DNA of 64,000 nt from Streptomyces olindensis. Its GTDB lineage: Bacteria > Actinomycetota > Actinomycetes > Streptomycetales > Streptomycetaceae. The position numbers and the translations under genes are program-made. The stretch lies in contig JJOH01000007.1 of assembly GCA_000696115.1 (NCBI GenBank), forward strand, positions 184,232 to 248,231, written 5' to 3'. Positions 1 to 8,187 of this stretch are shown here, piece after piece. How positions within the stretch are numbered: position 1 is the first letter of the stretch; each line of letters begins with the position of its first letter. Under the pieces are notes generated by a model. It had not been told where the DNA came from, ran no database searches, and saw nothing but the letters and a program-made list of their open reading frames with translations.

Positions 1-240
1 CCGTTCGAGGACCAGCGCGGTCAGCGAACTCATCAGGGCGGCGAAGGCGGGGATGCCGGCCCGTGACTCGGCCATCGTGCGGCCCGCGCGGTCCATCAGG
101 ACGACGGTGTAGTCGTTCGACTCCCGGATGATCGTGGAGAAGGCCGTGCGCAGCATGGTGGAGGCGGCCTCGTCGGTGGCGGCGGCCAGCCGGTCCCAGC
201 GCACTTCGAGGCCGACCGGGTCGGAGACAGGTCTGATCAT
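1..240 (-). CDS. Hydantoinase B/oxoprolinase family protein, N-terminal 80 residues (3' end outside window)
   Basis: The minus strand reads ATG at 240 and stays open to base 1, giving about 80 residues. The segment has the look of an HyuB N-terminus: a WDRL-AATDEAASTMLRTAF stretch, then SNDYTVVLMD and a GIPAF motif. This family is one subunit of ATP-dependent hydantoinase/oxoprolinase complexes that open cyclic amides; its partner (HyuA) usually lies nearby and is not visible here. The ATG overlaps the stop of the upstream dehydrogenase gene (ATGA), so the two are translationally coupled in one minus-strand operon. The substrate cannot be told from this fragment. Confidence 0.85.
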   Translation of the reverse strand, partial: MIRPVSDPVGLEVRWDRLAAATDEAASTMLRTAFSTIIRESNDYTVVLMDRAGRTMAESRAGIPAFAALMSSLTALVLER

Positions 241-1382
241 GACGCCGGGATCCCCTCTGTGACCGTGCGGCCGGCCGCCGCTCCCCCGCCGTGGCCGGCG
301 GGCGTCCCCCCGGTGATCCGCGCCGCGATGGCCTTGCCCAGGCCCACCGTGGTCCCCGTGCCCCCGAGGTCGGGGGTGACCACGTCGGGCTGCTCGTCCA
401 GAACGCTCTCGATCGCGGCCACGACGTGCCCGGCCGCCTCGTGCTCGCCGAGGTGGGTGAGCATCATGGCGCCGCTCCAGATCTGGCCGACGGGGTTGGC
501 GACACCGAGGCCGGCGATGTCCGGCGCCGACCCGTGCACCGGTTCGAAGAGGCTGGGGAAGGAGCGGTCGGGGTTGATGTTGGCGCTGGGGGCGATGCCG
601 ATCGTTCCGGTGCAGGCCGGGCCGAGGTCCGAGAGGATGTCACCGAACAGGTTGCTGGCGACGACCACGTCGTACCGGTCGGGCTGGAGGACGAACTTCG
701 CCGTCAGGATGTCGATGTGGTCCTTGTCCGCGGTCACGTCGGGGTACCGGGCGGCCATCTCGGTCGCGCGCTCGTCCCAGTAGGGCATGGAGATCGAGAT
801 CCCGTTGCTCTTCGTCGCCCAGGTGAGGTGCTTGCGCGGGCGGGAGGAGGCGAGTTCGAAGGCATAGCGCAGGACACGGTCGACCCCGGTCCGTGTCATG
901 ACCGTCTCCTGGACCACCGTCTCGCGGTCGGTGCCGTCGAAGATCCGGCCGCCGATGCTGGAGTACTCGCCCTCGGTGTTCTCCCGCACGACGTAGAAGT
1001 CGATGTCGCCCGGCCGGTGGTCGCGCAGCGGACTGCGCACGCCGCGCAGCAGCCGGACGGGGCGCAGATTGACGTACTGGTCGAAGCCCCGCCGCATCTG
1101 CAGCAGGCTGCCCCACAGCGAGACGTGGTCCGGGACCACCTCCGGCCATCCCACCGCGCCGAAGAAGATGGCGTCGAACTCGCCGAGCACGTCCCGCCAG
1201 TCGCCGGGCAGCATCGTGCCGTGGTTCAGCCAGTAGTCGGCGCAGGCGAAGCCGAACTCGGTGACGTCGAGTGCGAACCCGTGCACCTCGGCGGCGGCCC
1301 GCAGGCACCGCAAGCCCTCCGGGACGACCTCGCGGCCGATCCCGTCGCCGGGAATCGCTGCGATGCGATAGCTGTGCGGCAC
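237..1382 (-). CDS. Tartrate/D-malate/isopropylmalate-type dehydrogenase (TtuC-like)
   Basis: The product is 381 aa when started at the GTG at 1382, which has GGGAG 7 nt upstream. A longer in-frame start at 1466 adds about 28 residues that lack family character. It is an NAD-dependent beta-decarboxylating dehydrogenase. Visible features are IPGDGIGREVVPEG at the N-terminus, NLRPVRLL in the substrate region, the metal-binding aspartates in NLFGDILSDLG, and the NAD-site sequence LFEPVHGSAPDIAG. The overall pattern is that of tartrate dehydrogenase/decarboxylase and D-malate dehydrogenase rather than leucine-pathway LeuB, and no leu genes are nearby. It is coupled to the hydantoinase-B gene and divergent from a LysR regulator, which suggests an inducible catabolic operon. 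Exact substrate is inferred only. Confidence 0.85.
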   Translation of the reverse strand: MPHSYRIAAIPGDGIGREVVPEGLRCLRAAAEVHGFALDVTEFGFACADYWLNHGTMLPGDWRDVLGEFDAIFFGAVGWPEVVPDHVSLWGSLLQMRRGFDQYVNLRPVRLLRGVRSPLRDHRPGDIDFYVVRENTEGEYSSIGGRIFDGTDRETVVQETVMTRTGVDRVLRYAFELASSRPRKHLTWATKSNGISISMPYWDERATEMAARYPDVTADKDHIDILTAKFVLQPDRYDVVVASNLFGDILSDLGPACTGTIGIAPSANINPDRSFPSLFEPVHGSAPDIAGLGVANPVGQIWSGAMMLTHLGEHEAAGHVVAAIESVLDEQPDVVTPDLGGTGTTVGLGKAIAARITGGTPAGHGGGAAAGRTVTEGIPAS

Positions 1383-1504
1383 GAATTGACTCCCAGTCGA
1401 TGTGTTCGATGCGCAGGTTCGATGGCGGGCACTCACGGACACTCCGTCCGGAGGCGTTCCGCTCACGGCGCGACCGGGTCCTACCTTGGCCAGCGGCGAC
1501 AGCC

Positions 1505-1520
1505 GTTACAAGGCCGTAAC
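1505..1520. promoter_or_regulatory. Inverted repeat, candidate LysR-type operator
   Basis: GTTAC-AAGGCC-GTAAC is a perfect 5-bp inverted repeat with a 6-bp spacer. It contains the T-N11-A arrangement typical of LysR-type binding sites. It lies in the divergent 159-bp gap (1383-1541) between the dehydrogenase operon and the lysR gene, 21 bp before the lysR ATG, where autoregulation would act. Binding by the adjacent LysR is inferred. Confidence 0.45.
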
Positions 1521-1541
1521 CGGCAAGGTACGTTTTCCCCC

Positions 1542-2522
1542 ATGGAAAGCCTCCGGCGTTCTGGTCGCTCGTGGTCCAAGAGCCGTTCAGTCGTGGACGA
1601 CCTGCACTTCTTCCACGTGGTCGCGTCGAGCGAGACGCTGACGGCCGCGTCGCGAGAACTCGGCTGCTCCCTGCCCGTCGTCAGCAAACGCCTCAGCGCG
1701 CTGGAGCGCCGCCTGGACGTCCGGCTCGTGCAGCGCGGCGCCCGCCGGCTCGTGCTGACGTCGGAGGGCGAGCTGTACGCGGCGCGCGTCGAGGCGATCC
1801 TCGACCAGGTGCGCGAGCTGGAGGACACGATCACCGACACGGCCGGGGGGTTGCGCGGGTCCCTGGTCGTCGAATGCACGCTCGGTCTCGGCCGCGCGCA
1901 TATCGCGCCGCTGCTCGGCGAGTTCGCCGCGGCCCACCCGGACCTGCACGTCCGGATGCAGACGTCCGCGCTGCCGCTGCGGCCTCACCGGCGTGAGTTC
2001 GACGTGGCCGTCCACGTGGGCATGCCGCCCGACTCCTCGCTGCGCATGCGGCGGCTGGCGAAGAACCGGCGCGTGCCCTGCGCGGCGCCGTCCTACCTCG
2101 CCGAGCACGGCACGCCGGCCGGCATCGAGGATCTGGCCCACCACAACTGCATCGTGCTGCGGGAGAACGAGGGCGATTTCGCGCTCTGGCGCTTCGGGGA
2201 CGCGGACCGTCCCCGGCATGTGCGGGTCCACGGCAGCCTGTCCAGCAACGACGGTGACGTGGTGACCGGCTGGGCGCTGGAGGGCCGTGGGGTGATCATG
2301 CGCTCGGAGTGGCACGTCAGGCCGCATCTGAAGCGCGGCGAACTCGTCCGGGTGCTGCCGCACGTGTCGACACCGGCCGCCGACATCTACGCCCTCCTGG
2401 AAGAGGACGGGCATGTCCCGCGCCGGGTCAGCGCACTCATCGACTTCCTCGCCGCGCGGCTCCCGCCACGGCTGGAACAGCATGCCGAGGGGCGGTCCGC
2501 GGCCACGCGGAGCGCCGGCTAG
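1542..2522 (+). CDS. LysR-family transcriptional regulator
   Basis: The product is 326 aa. A winged HTH (residues about 20-80: DLHFFHVVASSETLTAASRE, then VSKRLSALERRLDVRLVQR) is followed by a periplasmic-binding-like effector domain. The ATG at 1542 is the first plausible start before the HTH. The only upstream purine tract (CAAGG) is 13 nt away, so translation initiation looks weak. It is divergent from the tartrate-dehydrogenase-like/hydantoinase operon, the usual arrangement for a LysR activator and its target. The inducer is unknown. Confidence 0.9.
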   Translation: MESLRRSGRSWSKSRSVVDDLHFFHVVASSETLTAASRELGCSLPVVSKRLSALERRLDVRLVQRGARRLVLTSEGELYAARVEAILDQVRELEDTITDTAGGLRGSLVVECTLGLGRAHIAPLLGEFAAAHPDLHVRMQTSALPLRPHRREFDVAVHVGMPPDSSLRMRRLAKNRRVPCAAPSYLAEHGTPAGIEDLAHHNCIVLRENEGDFALWRFGDADRPRHVRVHGSLSSNDGDVVTGWALEGRGVIMRSEWHVRPHLKRGELVRVLPHVSTPAADIYALLEEDGHVPRRVSALIDFLAARLPPRLEQHAEGRSAATRSAG

Positions 2523-2653
2523 CCCGGCAGCCGCGCGTACCTGACGGTGCCGGAGCCGAACCGTCAGAAAACCCTCAAGTTCCTCGTCAGGCGGCCGTCA
2601 AGTCCCCTGCGAAGGATGGGGCGAGTCGTCTTCCACGAGTGAGGGAATCATTG

Positions 2654-4906
2654 ATGGCTACGCTCTTGTACCGGCTGGGCGCGTGGGGTGCTCGCCGGTG
2701 GCAGCTGATGGTGACCGGGTGGCTCCTCGCCCTCGGTGCGGTGGTCGGTCTGGGGGTCTCCTTCGCCGGATCCTTCACCGACAGCGGCTCGATCCCCGGC
2801 TCACCGGCCCAGACGGCGCTGACGAAGATGGAACGGCACTTCCCCGAGCCGGACGTGCAGTCGGCGCGGATCGTGTTCCAGGCGCCGGCCGGCCGCAAGG
2901 TGACCGCGGCGGATCTGCGCGCGTCCCTGGAGGCGACGCTGGAGGCCACGGGCCGGGTCTCCGGGGTGAGCGAGGTGGGTGACCCGTCCGAGAGCGGCAC
3001 CGTCTCCGCGGACGGACGCACCGCGGTGGCTGAGGTCACCTTCACCACCAAGGAGGAGGACGACGTGCCGGAAGGCACGTTGGACGCGGTGCGGGCCGCG
3101 GGCGCCGAAGCCCGGCAGGCGGGGCTGAGGACCCTCTACGGCGGTGAGCCGTACGAGTCCTCGCATCCGCCCGTGGGACCCGGTGAGCTGGTCGGACTGG
3201 GCGTGGCCCTGGTCATCCTGGTCATCACCTTCGGGTCGCTGCTCGCGGCGGGGCTGCCGCTGATCACCGCGGTGCTCGGGATCGTCGGCACGATGGCCGC
3301 GATGACCGGTCTGGCCACGGCGTTCGACGTCTCCGACAACGCGCCCACCCTGGCGATCATGCTGGGGCTCGCCGTCGGTATCGACTACGCCCTGTTCATC
3401 GTCTCCCGGCACCGTGCCCAGCTCGGTACCGGTATGCCGGTGCGGGAGTCCATCGCCACGGCCACCGCCACCGCGGGCAGCGCCGTGATCTTCGCCGGCG
3501 CCACCGTCCTCATCGCGCTGTCCGGTCTGTCGGTGGCCGGTGTGCCGATGCTGACCTCCATGGGGCTGGCCTCGGCCGGAGCGGTCGCGGTCGCCGTCAT
3601 CACGGCGGTGACGTTGCTGCCCGCGCTGATGGGGATGGCCGGCCACCGGCTCACACCCAAGGCGCCCCGGCCCGCGGCCCGGCGCCGCCGGTTCCTGCCC
3701 ATGGGCCGCAGGCACACCATGCGACGGGCGGCGCGCGGCGGCCGGACGGCGACGATGGGTGTGCGCTGGACGCAGGGCGTCCTGCGCCACCCCGTACGCA
3801 CCCTGATCCTGGGCACGGTCGCGCTGATCGCCGTGGCCGTTCCCGCCCTGGAGCTGAAGCTGGCGCTCACCGACGAGGGTTCCAGTGCCCCGAGCAACTC
3901 CAGTCGTCAGGCCTACGACGTGATCGGTGACGCCTTCGGTCCCGGCGCCAACGGCCCCCTCGTCGTGCTCGTCGAGAACGACGACCCGGCCACCGTCAGC
4001 TCCACGGCCGCCGCCGTCGAGGACGAGCTGCGCGGGGTCCGGGGCGTCGCGGACGTCAGCGGTGTCGACACGGCCGAGGACGGGACGGCGGCACGGATCC
4101 AGATCATCCCCGCCACCGGACCGCGGTCGGAGGAGACCAGCGACCTCGTCTCCCGGCTGCGCACCCAGACGCAACCGTGGGCACGGTCCAGCGGCTCCTA
4201 TGTGGCCGTCACCGGTATGACCGCGGTCAGCATCGACGTCTCCGACAAGCTCAGCGGCGCACTCGTGCCCTTCGTCATCGTCGTCGTCGGCCTCTCGCTG
4301 CTCCTGCTGATGATCGCGTTCCGGTCGATCGCCATCCCGGTCAAGGCGACCATCGGGTTCCTGCTGTCCGTGGGTGCCGCCTTCGGAGCCACCGTCGCGG
4401 TCTTCCAGTGGGGATGGCTGGCCGGCCCGCTGGGCGTGCCCAGCGAGGGCCCGGTGGCCAGCTTCGTGCCCATCATCGTGATGTCCGTGCTCTTCGGGCT
4501 GGCCATGGACTACGAGGTGTTCCTCGTCTCCGCCATGCGCGAGGACTACCACCGCCACCGCGACGCCCGCACCGCCATCCTCAACGGCGCCCGCGACGCC
4601 GCCCGTGTGGTAACTTCTGCCGCGCTCATCATGATCTCGGTGTTCGTCAGTTTCCTGTTCTCCCGCGACGCCGACATCATGCCGATCGCCTTCGCCCTGG
4701 CCTTCGGAGTCATGGTCGACGCCTTCCTGGTCCGTATGACCCTCGTGCCGGCGATCCTCGCGCTCCTCGGGGACCGGGCCTGGTGGCTGCCGCGACGCCT
4801 TGACCGCGTGCTGCCCCATCTCGACGTCGAGGGCGGGAACTTCCACGCTCCCGAACGGTCGGCCCCGCACGCCCCCGTCAAGGAATCCACCCCAGCGAGC
4901 CTGTGA
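2654..4906 (+). CDS. MMPL/RND-family membrane exporter
   Basis: The product is 750 aa, normal for actinobacterial MMPL proteins. The ATG has GAGGGA 8 nt upstream. The sequence shows two repeats, each with one TM helix, a large extracytoplasmic loop and a five-to-six TM bundle. The conserved Asp-Tyr pairs of the proton-relay helices are visible (GLAVGIDYALFIVSRHR and GLAMDYEVFLVSAMRE). The family exports lipids or drugs using the proton gradient. The gene lies 44 bp upstream of a response regulator/sensor kinase pair on the same strand, so co-transcription is likely and the two-component system may control the exporter. Cargo is unknown. Confidence 0.92.
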   Translation: MATLLYRLGAWGARRWQLMVTGWLLALGAVVGLGVSFAGSFTDSGSIPGSPAQTALTKMERHFPEPDVQSARIVFQAPAGRKVTAADLRASLEATLEATGRVSGVSEVGDPSESGTVSADGRTAVAEVTFTTKEEDDVPEGTLDAVRAAGAEARQAGLRTLYGGEPYESSHPPVGPGELVGLGVALVILVITFGSLLAAGLPLITAVLGIVGTMAAMTGLATAFDVSDNAPTLAIMLGLAVGIDYALFIVSRHRAQLGTGMPVRESIATATATAGSAVIFAGATVLIALSGLSVAGVPMLTSMGLASAGAVAVAVITAVTLLPALMGMAGHRLTPKAPRPAARRRRFLPMGRRHTMRRAARGGRTATMGVRWTQGVLRHPVRTLILGTVALIAVAVPALELKLALTDEGSSAPSNSSRQAYDVIGDAFGPGANGPLVVLVENDDPATVSSTAAAVEDELRGVRGVADVSGVDTAEDGTAARIQIIPATGPRSEETSDLVSRLRTQTQPWARSSGSYVAVTGMTAVSIDVSDKLSGALVPFVIVVVGLSLLLLMIAFRSIAIPVKATIGFLLSVGAAFGATVAVFQWGWLAGPLGVPSEGPVASFVPIIVMSVLFGLAMDYEVFLVSAMREDYHRHRDARTAILNGARDAARVVTSAALIMISVFVSFLFSRDADIMPIAFALAFGVMVDAFLVRMTLVPAILALLGDRAWWLPRRLDRVLPHLDVEGGNFHAPERSAPHAPVKESTPASL

Positions 4907-4950
4907 CGCATCCATGATCAGCAGAGCCGCTGCCGCCACCTGGAGCACCC

Positions 4951-5670
4951 ATGAACGCCACCACCACAGCGGGCACCGCCGACCGCGTCCTCGTCATCGA
5001 CGATGATCCCGGTATCCGGCGCCTGCTGATCTCGGCACTGCAGTTCGCCGGATTCGACGTCGACACGGCCGGCGACCTGAGCGAAGCCCTCGACCAGGTC
5101 GCCCGCCGTCCCCCGGACGTCATCGTCCTCGACGTGATGCTCCCCGGCGCCGACGGCTTCGAGATCCTCCAACTGCTGCGCGCCCGCGCCATCGACGTAC
5201 CCGTGCTCTTCCTCACCGCCCGCGACGCCGTCGAAGACCGGGTACGGGGGCTGCGCCTGGGCGGCGACGACTACGTCACCAAGCCCTTCAGCGTCGTCGA
5301 GGTCGGCGCCCGCCTCCAGGCGCTGCTGCGCCGCGCCCGCGGTGGAACCCCCACCGCCGAGGAAACACTCCTGCGGTGTGACGACCTCACGCTCGACGAC
5401 CTCCGTCACGAAGTCCGCCGAGCCGGCCGGATCGTCGAGCTCTCTCCCACCGAATACCGTCTGCTGCACTACCTGTTGAGTCACCGGGGGCAGGTCCTCT
5501 CCCGCGCCCAGATCCTCGAGGCCGTGTGGCAGTACGACTTCGGCGGGGACTCCGTGGTCGTCGAGCGTTTCGTCTCCAACCTCCGCCGCAAGATCGACCA
5601 CGGCCGTACGCCGCTGCTGCGCACCGTCCGCGGCGTCGGCTACACCCTCCGAGAGCAGGACGACACGTGA
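4951..5670 (+). CDS. OmpR/PhoB-family response regulator
   Basis: The product is 239 aa. The receiver domain occupies residues about 12-125, with acidic DDD near 17-19, phospho-acceptor D61 (VIVLDVMLPGADGF), Thr in FLTARD and Lys in VTKPFS. A winged-helix effector domain follows (LSPTEYRLLHYLLSHRGQV to VRGVGYTLR). GGAG lies 5 nt before the ATG. The stop overlaps the GTG of the sensor kinase (GTGA), so the pair is co-translated. The preceding MMPL gene is the obvious candidate target. Confidence 0.95.
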   Translation: MNATTTAGTADRVLVIDDDPGIRRLLISALQFAGFDVDTAGDLSEALDQVARRPPDVIVLDVMLPGADGFEILQLLRARAIDVPVLFLTARDAVEDRVRGLRLGGDDYVTKPFSVVEVGARLQALLRRARGGTPTAEETLLRCDDLTLDDLRHEVRRAGRIVELSPTEYRLLHYLLSHRGQVLSRAQILEAVWQYDFGGDSVVVERFVSNLRRKIDHGRTPLLRTVRGVGYTLREQDDT

Positions 5671-7082
5671 GACTCCGCGGCCGTCTTCCCTGGGCCTCCT
5701 CCAGCGTCCGCCTGCGCCTGCTCGCCGGGCTGGCCGTCCTCCTGGTCGTCGGCCTGGTCGCCGGCGCCGTCATCAGCGCCCTTCTCCTGGAAGACTTCCT
5801 GGACAAGCGCAACCAGGACACCCTCGAAGCCAACGCCGAGCGGGTGGCCCGGGTCATCGGCCAGGGACCGCAGACCGCCGATGCCGACCAGCTCGGTGCC
5901 CTTCTCGGTTCGCCCTTGGGCACGGTGGCCGTCGACGAGGACAACCGCGTCCTGCTGAGCACCGGCTCGGCGTCCCGGGCCGCCGCCGAGGTGGCCGCGC
6001 GCAGCGCGACGGCACCGACGGGTCGTGTGGTCACCCTGGAGGGCGGCGACCTCAGTGCCGTACGCATCCCCAGCCCTGGCCTGATCATCGACCGCGGGCC
6101 CGCCGAAGGCACCGTGGCACCGGCGACCGTCATCCTGACCATCGACACCTCGGTCGACGACGCCACCACCGACGCGCTCATCAGACGGCAACTGGCCCTG
6201 ATCAGCGGCACGTTGCTGGTGCTGCTGGGGCTGTCCGTCATCGTTCTGCGCCTCGGGATGCGCCCGCTCGCCCGCATGGCCCGCAGCGCCGACGCCATCG
6301 CCGCGGGCTCCCTGAGCGACCGGCTGCCCACCCACCGCAACGGCAGCGAAGCCGACCTGCTGGCCAAGGCGGTCAACCGGGCGTTCGACGCCCAGGCCCG
6401 CGCGGAGGCGACGGTTCGCTCGCTGGCCGCCGACACCTCCCACGAACTGCGCACTCCCCTGTCCACCATCTCCGGCTGGCTGGACCTGCATCGCCAGGGC
6501 GGCCTTTCCGGTCCGGGCCTGGAGAGCGCACTCGAGCACATCGAGAACGAAGTGGGGCGGATGCGCCTGCTCGTGGAGGATCTCGCGCTGCTCGCCCGCC
6601 TGGACGCCGGCCGGCCCGTCGAGCAGGACGACGTGGACCTCACCGTCCTGGCCGCCGGCGTCATCGAGGACGCCCAGATCATCTACCCGCAACGCGACAT
6701 CGCGATGGCACCAGCACCGCCCGCACCCGTCATCGGCGATGCCGCCCGTCTGCAACAGGTCCTGCGCAATCTCGTCGGCAACGCCGTCCAGCACACTCCG
6801 GCCCAGACCTCCGTGCGCGTCGAGGTGGCGCTCAGCCGGCAGACCGTACAGCTGAGTGTCATCGACAACGGCCCTGGGATCTCCCCGGAAGACCTGCCCC
6901 GTGTCTTCGAGCGGTTCTGGCGCGCCGAGGCCAGCCGGAGCCGCGCGTACGGCGGTTCAGGTCTCGGCCTGGCCATCGTGGAGGCCATCGTCCACGCCCA
7001 CCACGGACAGGTGGACGTGTCCTCGGACGTGGGCGTCGGAACCACCGTCACCATCCGCCTCCCGCGCGGCCGTCGCCCCTGA
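5667..7082 (+). CDS. Two-component sensor histidine kinase
   Basis: The product is 471 aa from the GTG at 5667, which overlaps the response-regulator stop. Order: TM1 (residues about 14-35), an extracytoplasmic sensor region of about 140 residues, TM2, a HAMP linker (PLARMARSADAIAAG), a HisKA domain with phospho-His in DTSHELRTPLSTISGWLD (about residue 258), and an HATPase_c domain with N box (RNLVGNAVQHT), G1 (DNGPGIS) and G2 (GGSGLGLAIV). It signals to the overlapping OmpR-type regulator. The stimulus is unknown; linkage to an MMPL exporter suggests an envelope or drug cue. Confidence 0.95.
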   Translation: MRLRGRLPWASSSVRLRLLAGLAVLLVVGLVAGAVISALLLEDFLDKRNQDTLEANAERVARVIGQGPQTADADQLGALLGSPLGTVAVDEDNRVLLSTGSASRAAAEVAARSATAPTGRVVTLEGGDLSAVRIPSPGLIIDRGPAEGTVAPATVILTIDTSVDDATTDALIRRQLALISGTLLVLLGLSVIVLRLGMRPLARMARSADAIAAGSLSDRLPTHRNGSEADLLAKAVNRAFDAQARAEATVRSLAADTSHELRTPLSTISGWLDLHRQGGLSGPGLESALEHIENEVGRMRLLVEDLALLARLDAGRPVEQDDVDLTVLAAGVIEDAQIIYPQRDIAMAPAPPAPVIGDAARLQQVLRNLVGNAVQHTPAQTSVRVEVALSRQTVQLSVIDNGPGISPEDLPRVFERFWRAEASRSRAYGGSGLGLAIVEAIVHAHHGQVDVSSDVGVGTTVTIRLPRGRRP

Positions 7083-7140
7083 CGACCGACGCACCGCACC
7101 GGCACGGTCGGCAAGCCGCCGCCCGGGCACCGAGGTCCTG

Positions 7141-7170
7141 TTGACAGTTCTGCTGTAGCACATACGCTAC
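7141..7170 (+). promoter_or_regulatory. Promoter of the GntR gene with overlapping inverted-repeat operator
   Basis: TTGACA (7141-7146) and TACGCT (7163-7168), 16 bp apart, form a good primary-sigma promoter. The inverted repeat GTAGC-ACATAC-GCTAC (7155-7170) covers the -10. The predicted transcript starts at about 7175, next to the ATG at 7176, and no Shine-Dalgarno precedes that ATG, so the message is probably leaderless. Related elements (TAGCAAATAGCG at 7934-7945 and, on the minus strand, TAGCACGTATG at 7978-7968) precede the next operon. Autoregulation by GntR is inferred. Confidence 0.6.
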
Positions 7171-7175
7171 GGCGC

Positions 7176-7895
7176 ATGGCACAGCTTCCGCAGCTCGCGC
7201 TCTCCGCCACCCTGGGCGACCAGGCGTACGCGGCGATCCGTGAGGCGATCGTCTCGGGCGTCCTCGAACGAGGTCAGAAGGTGACCGAGCGGGGGCTCGC
7301 CGAGTCTCTCGACATCAGCGCGACACCGGTACGTGAGGCGTTGCGCCGTCTGGAGCAGGACCGACTGGTGGAGCGGACCGGCCCGCGTTCGGTGCGCATC
7401 GCGCAGTACGCGGAGGAGGAGCTGCGGGAGTTCTCGATGATCGGGGACTCGCTTCGCGCGCTGGCGGCGCGTCTGGCCGCGGAGAAGTCGACCGCGGAAC
7501 AGAGGCGGCAGATGCGGGCCGTCCTCGACAAGGCCGACCGCCTGCGGGGCCAGGCGGTCGGACTCACTCCCGGCGGCGACGAAGAGCGGAAGCTGATCGA
7601 GGAGATCCTGCACTGCATGCGGCAGTTCCACAGCCTGGTGGAGCAGGCCGGCGGGAACGCGACGTTGCTGCAGATGCTGCAGATGGTCGACGCCTTCGGC
7701 GCGGACGAACGACGCGACAGCGTCCTGTCCGAGGTCAGCGGCGAACGGCGCGGCGCCGTGGACGCGCGCTACCACCAGCATCGCGCCATCTACGACGCCA
7801 TCGCCGCCGGAGACGGCAGGCGTGCGGAAGAGCTGATGAACGCGCACAGTCGGGCGTCGAGCTCCTCCCTGCTCACGGCGCGCTTCTCGCACTGA
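7176..7895 (+). CDS. GntR-family (FadR/FCD-type) transcriptional regulator
   Basis: The product is 239 aa. The N-terminal winged HTH spans residues about 10-75 (AYAAIREAIVSGVLERGQKV, then ESLDISATPVREALRRLE). The C-terminal all-helical FCD-like domain has an Asp/His-rich metal-site pattern (HCMRQFHSLV, YHQHRAIYDAIAAGD). Such proteins repress catabolic operons and release DNA on binding a carboxylate. The gene precedes the AtuA/DUF4387 operon, and both promoters share a TAGCA(C/A)-type element, so it probably controls that operon and itself. Confidence 0.9.
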   Translation: MAQLPQLALSATLGDQAYAAIREAIVSGVLERGQKVTERGLAESLDISATPVREALRRLEQDRLVERTGPRSVRIAQYAEEELREFSMIGDSLRALAARLAAEKSTAEQRRQMRAVLDKADRLRGQAVGLTPGGDEERKLIEEILHCMRQFHSLVEQAGGNATLLQMLQMVDAFGADERRDSVLSEVSGERRGAVDARYHQHRAIYDAIAAGDGRRAEELMNAHSRASSSSLLTARFSH

Positions 7896-7933
7896 GCGGC
7901 GCCCGAAGCGGTCGCTCTCTCCCCAGGAAGCTA

Positions 7934-7978
7934 TAGCAAATAGCGACTGAAGAGCGGAGACACACCACATACGTGCTA
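7934..7978. promoter_or_regulatory. Candidate GntR operators upstream of the AtuA operon
   Basis: Two elements resemble the inverted repeat at the gntR promoter. One is TAGCAAATAGCG at 7934-7945; the other, read on the minus strand, is TAGCACGTATG at 7978-7968. The shared core is TAGCA followed by N1-2 and TA. They lie between the gntR stop (7895) and the first coding sequence of the operon. Binding is inferred from the repeated motif and gene position. Confidence 0.45.
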
Positions 7979-8001
7979 TGGCATATGGCAAAGGAGCCGC
8001 C

Positions 8002-8150
8002 GTGCCCGACCTCGCACCTCAGCCCGAGCCGCTCGAGGAAACCACCGTGGCCAGGCCGGCCGAAGGGCGGTCCACCGCCCCGGGGCGGATGAGCGCCGGG
8101 GACGGTCCTGTGGGTGACCCTGGCCGTCTTCGCCCAGGAGTCGACCGTTC
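8002..8150 (+). pseudogene. 5' remnant of an MFS transporter gene (frameshifted and deleted)
   Basis: A strong AAGGAG lies 5 nt before a GTG at 8002. The reading frame gives about 30 residues typical of a cytoplasmic transporter N-terminus (PDLAPQPEPLEETTVARPAE). A one-base shift near 8080-8100 then gives TVLWVTLAVFAQEST, which I recognise as the first TM helix of SLC45-like MFS transporters, where it normally continues into WNFYDAQVP. Here it stops after about 12 residues, so the rest of the gene appears deleted. The same frame as the GTG also runs into the downstream AtuA gene, so a 62-residue leader on AtuA is possible but unconvincing. Confidence 0.5.
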
Positions 8151-8187
8151 CCCCTCATCCCATCCGTCAGGAAGGACAGAGATCCTC

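Noticed and set aside
2801..4948. Minus-strand open frame of about 715 codons opposite the MMPL gene
   Set aside because: It is a shadow of the real gene; its translation is Asp/Gly/His/Arg-rich low complexity and has no start signal.
8002..8187. A 62-residue N-terminal extension of the AtuA-like protein
   Set aside because: It is in frame and well placed for translation, but the residues have no family character and the shifted frame matches a transporter helix. I kept the ATG at 8188 as start and described the rest as a remnant.
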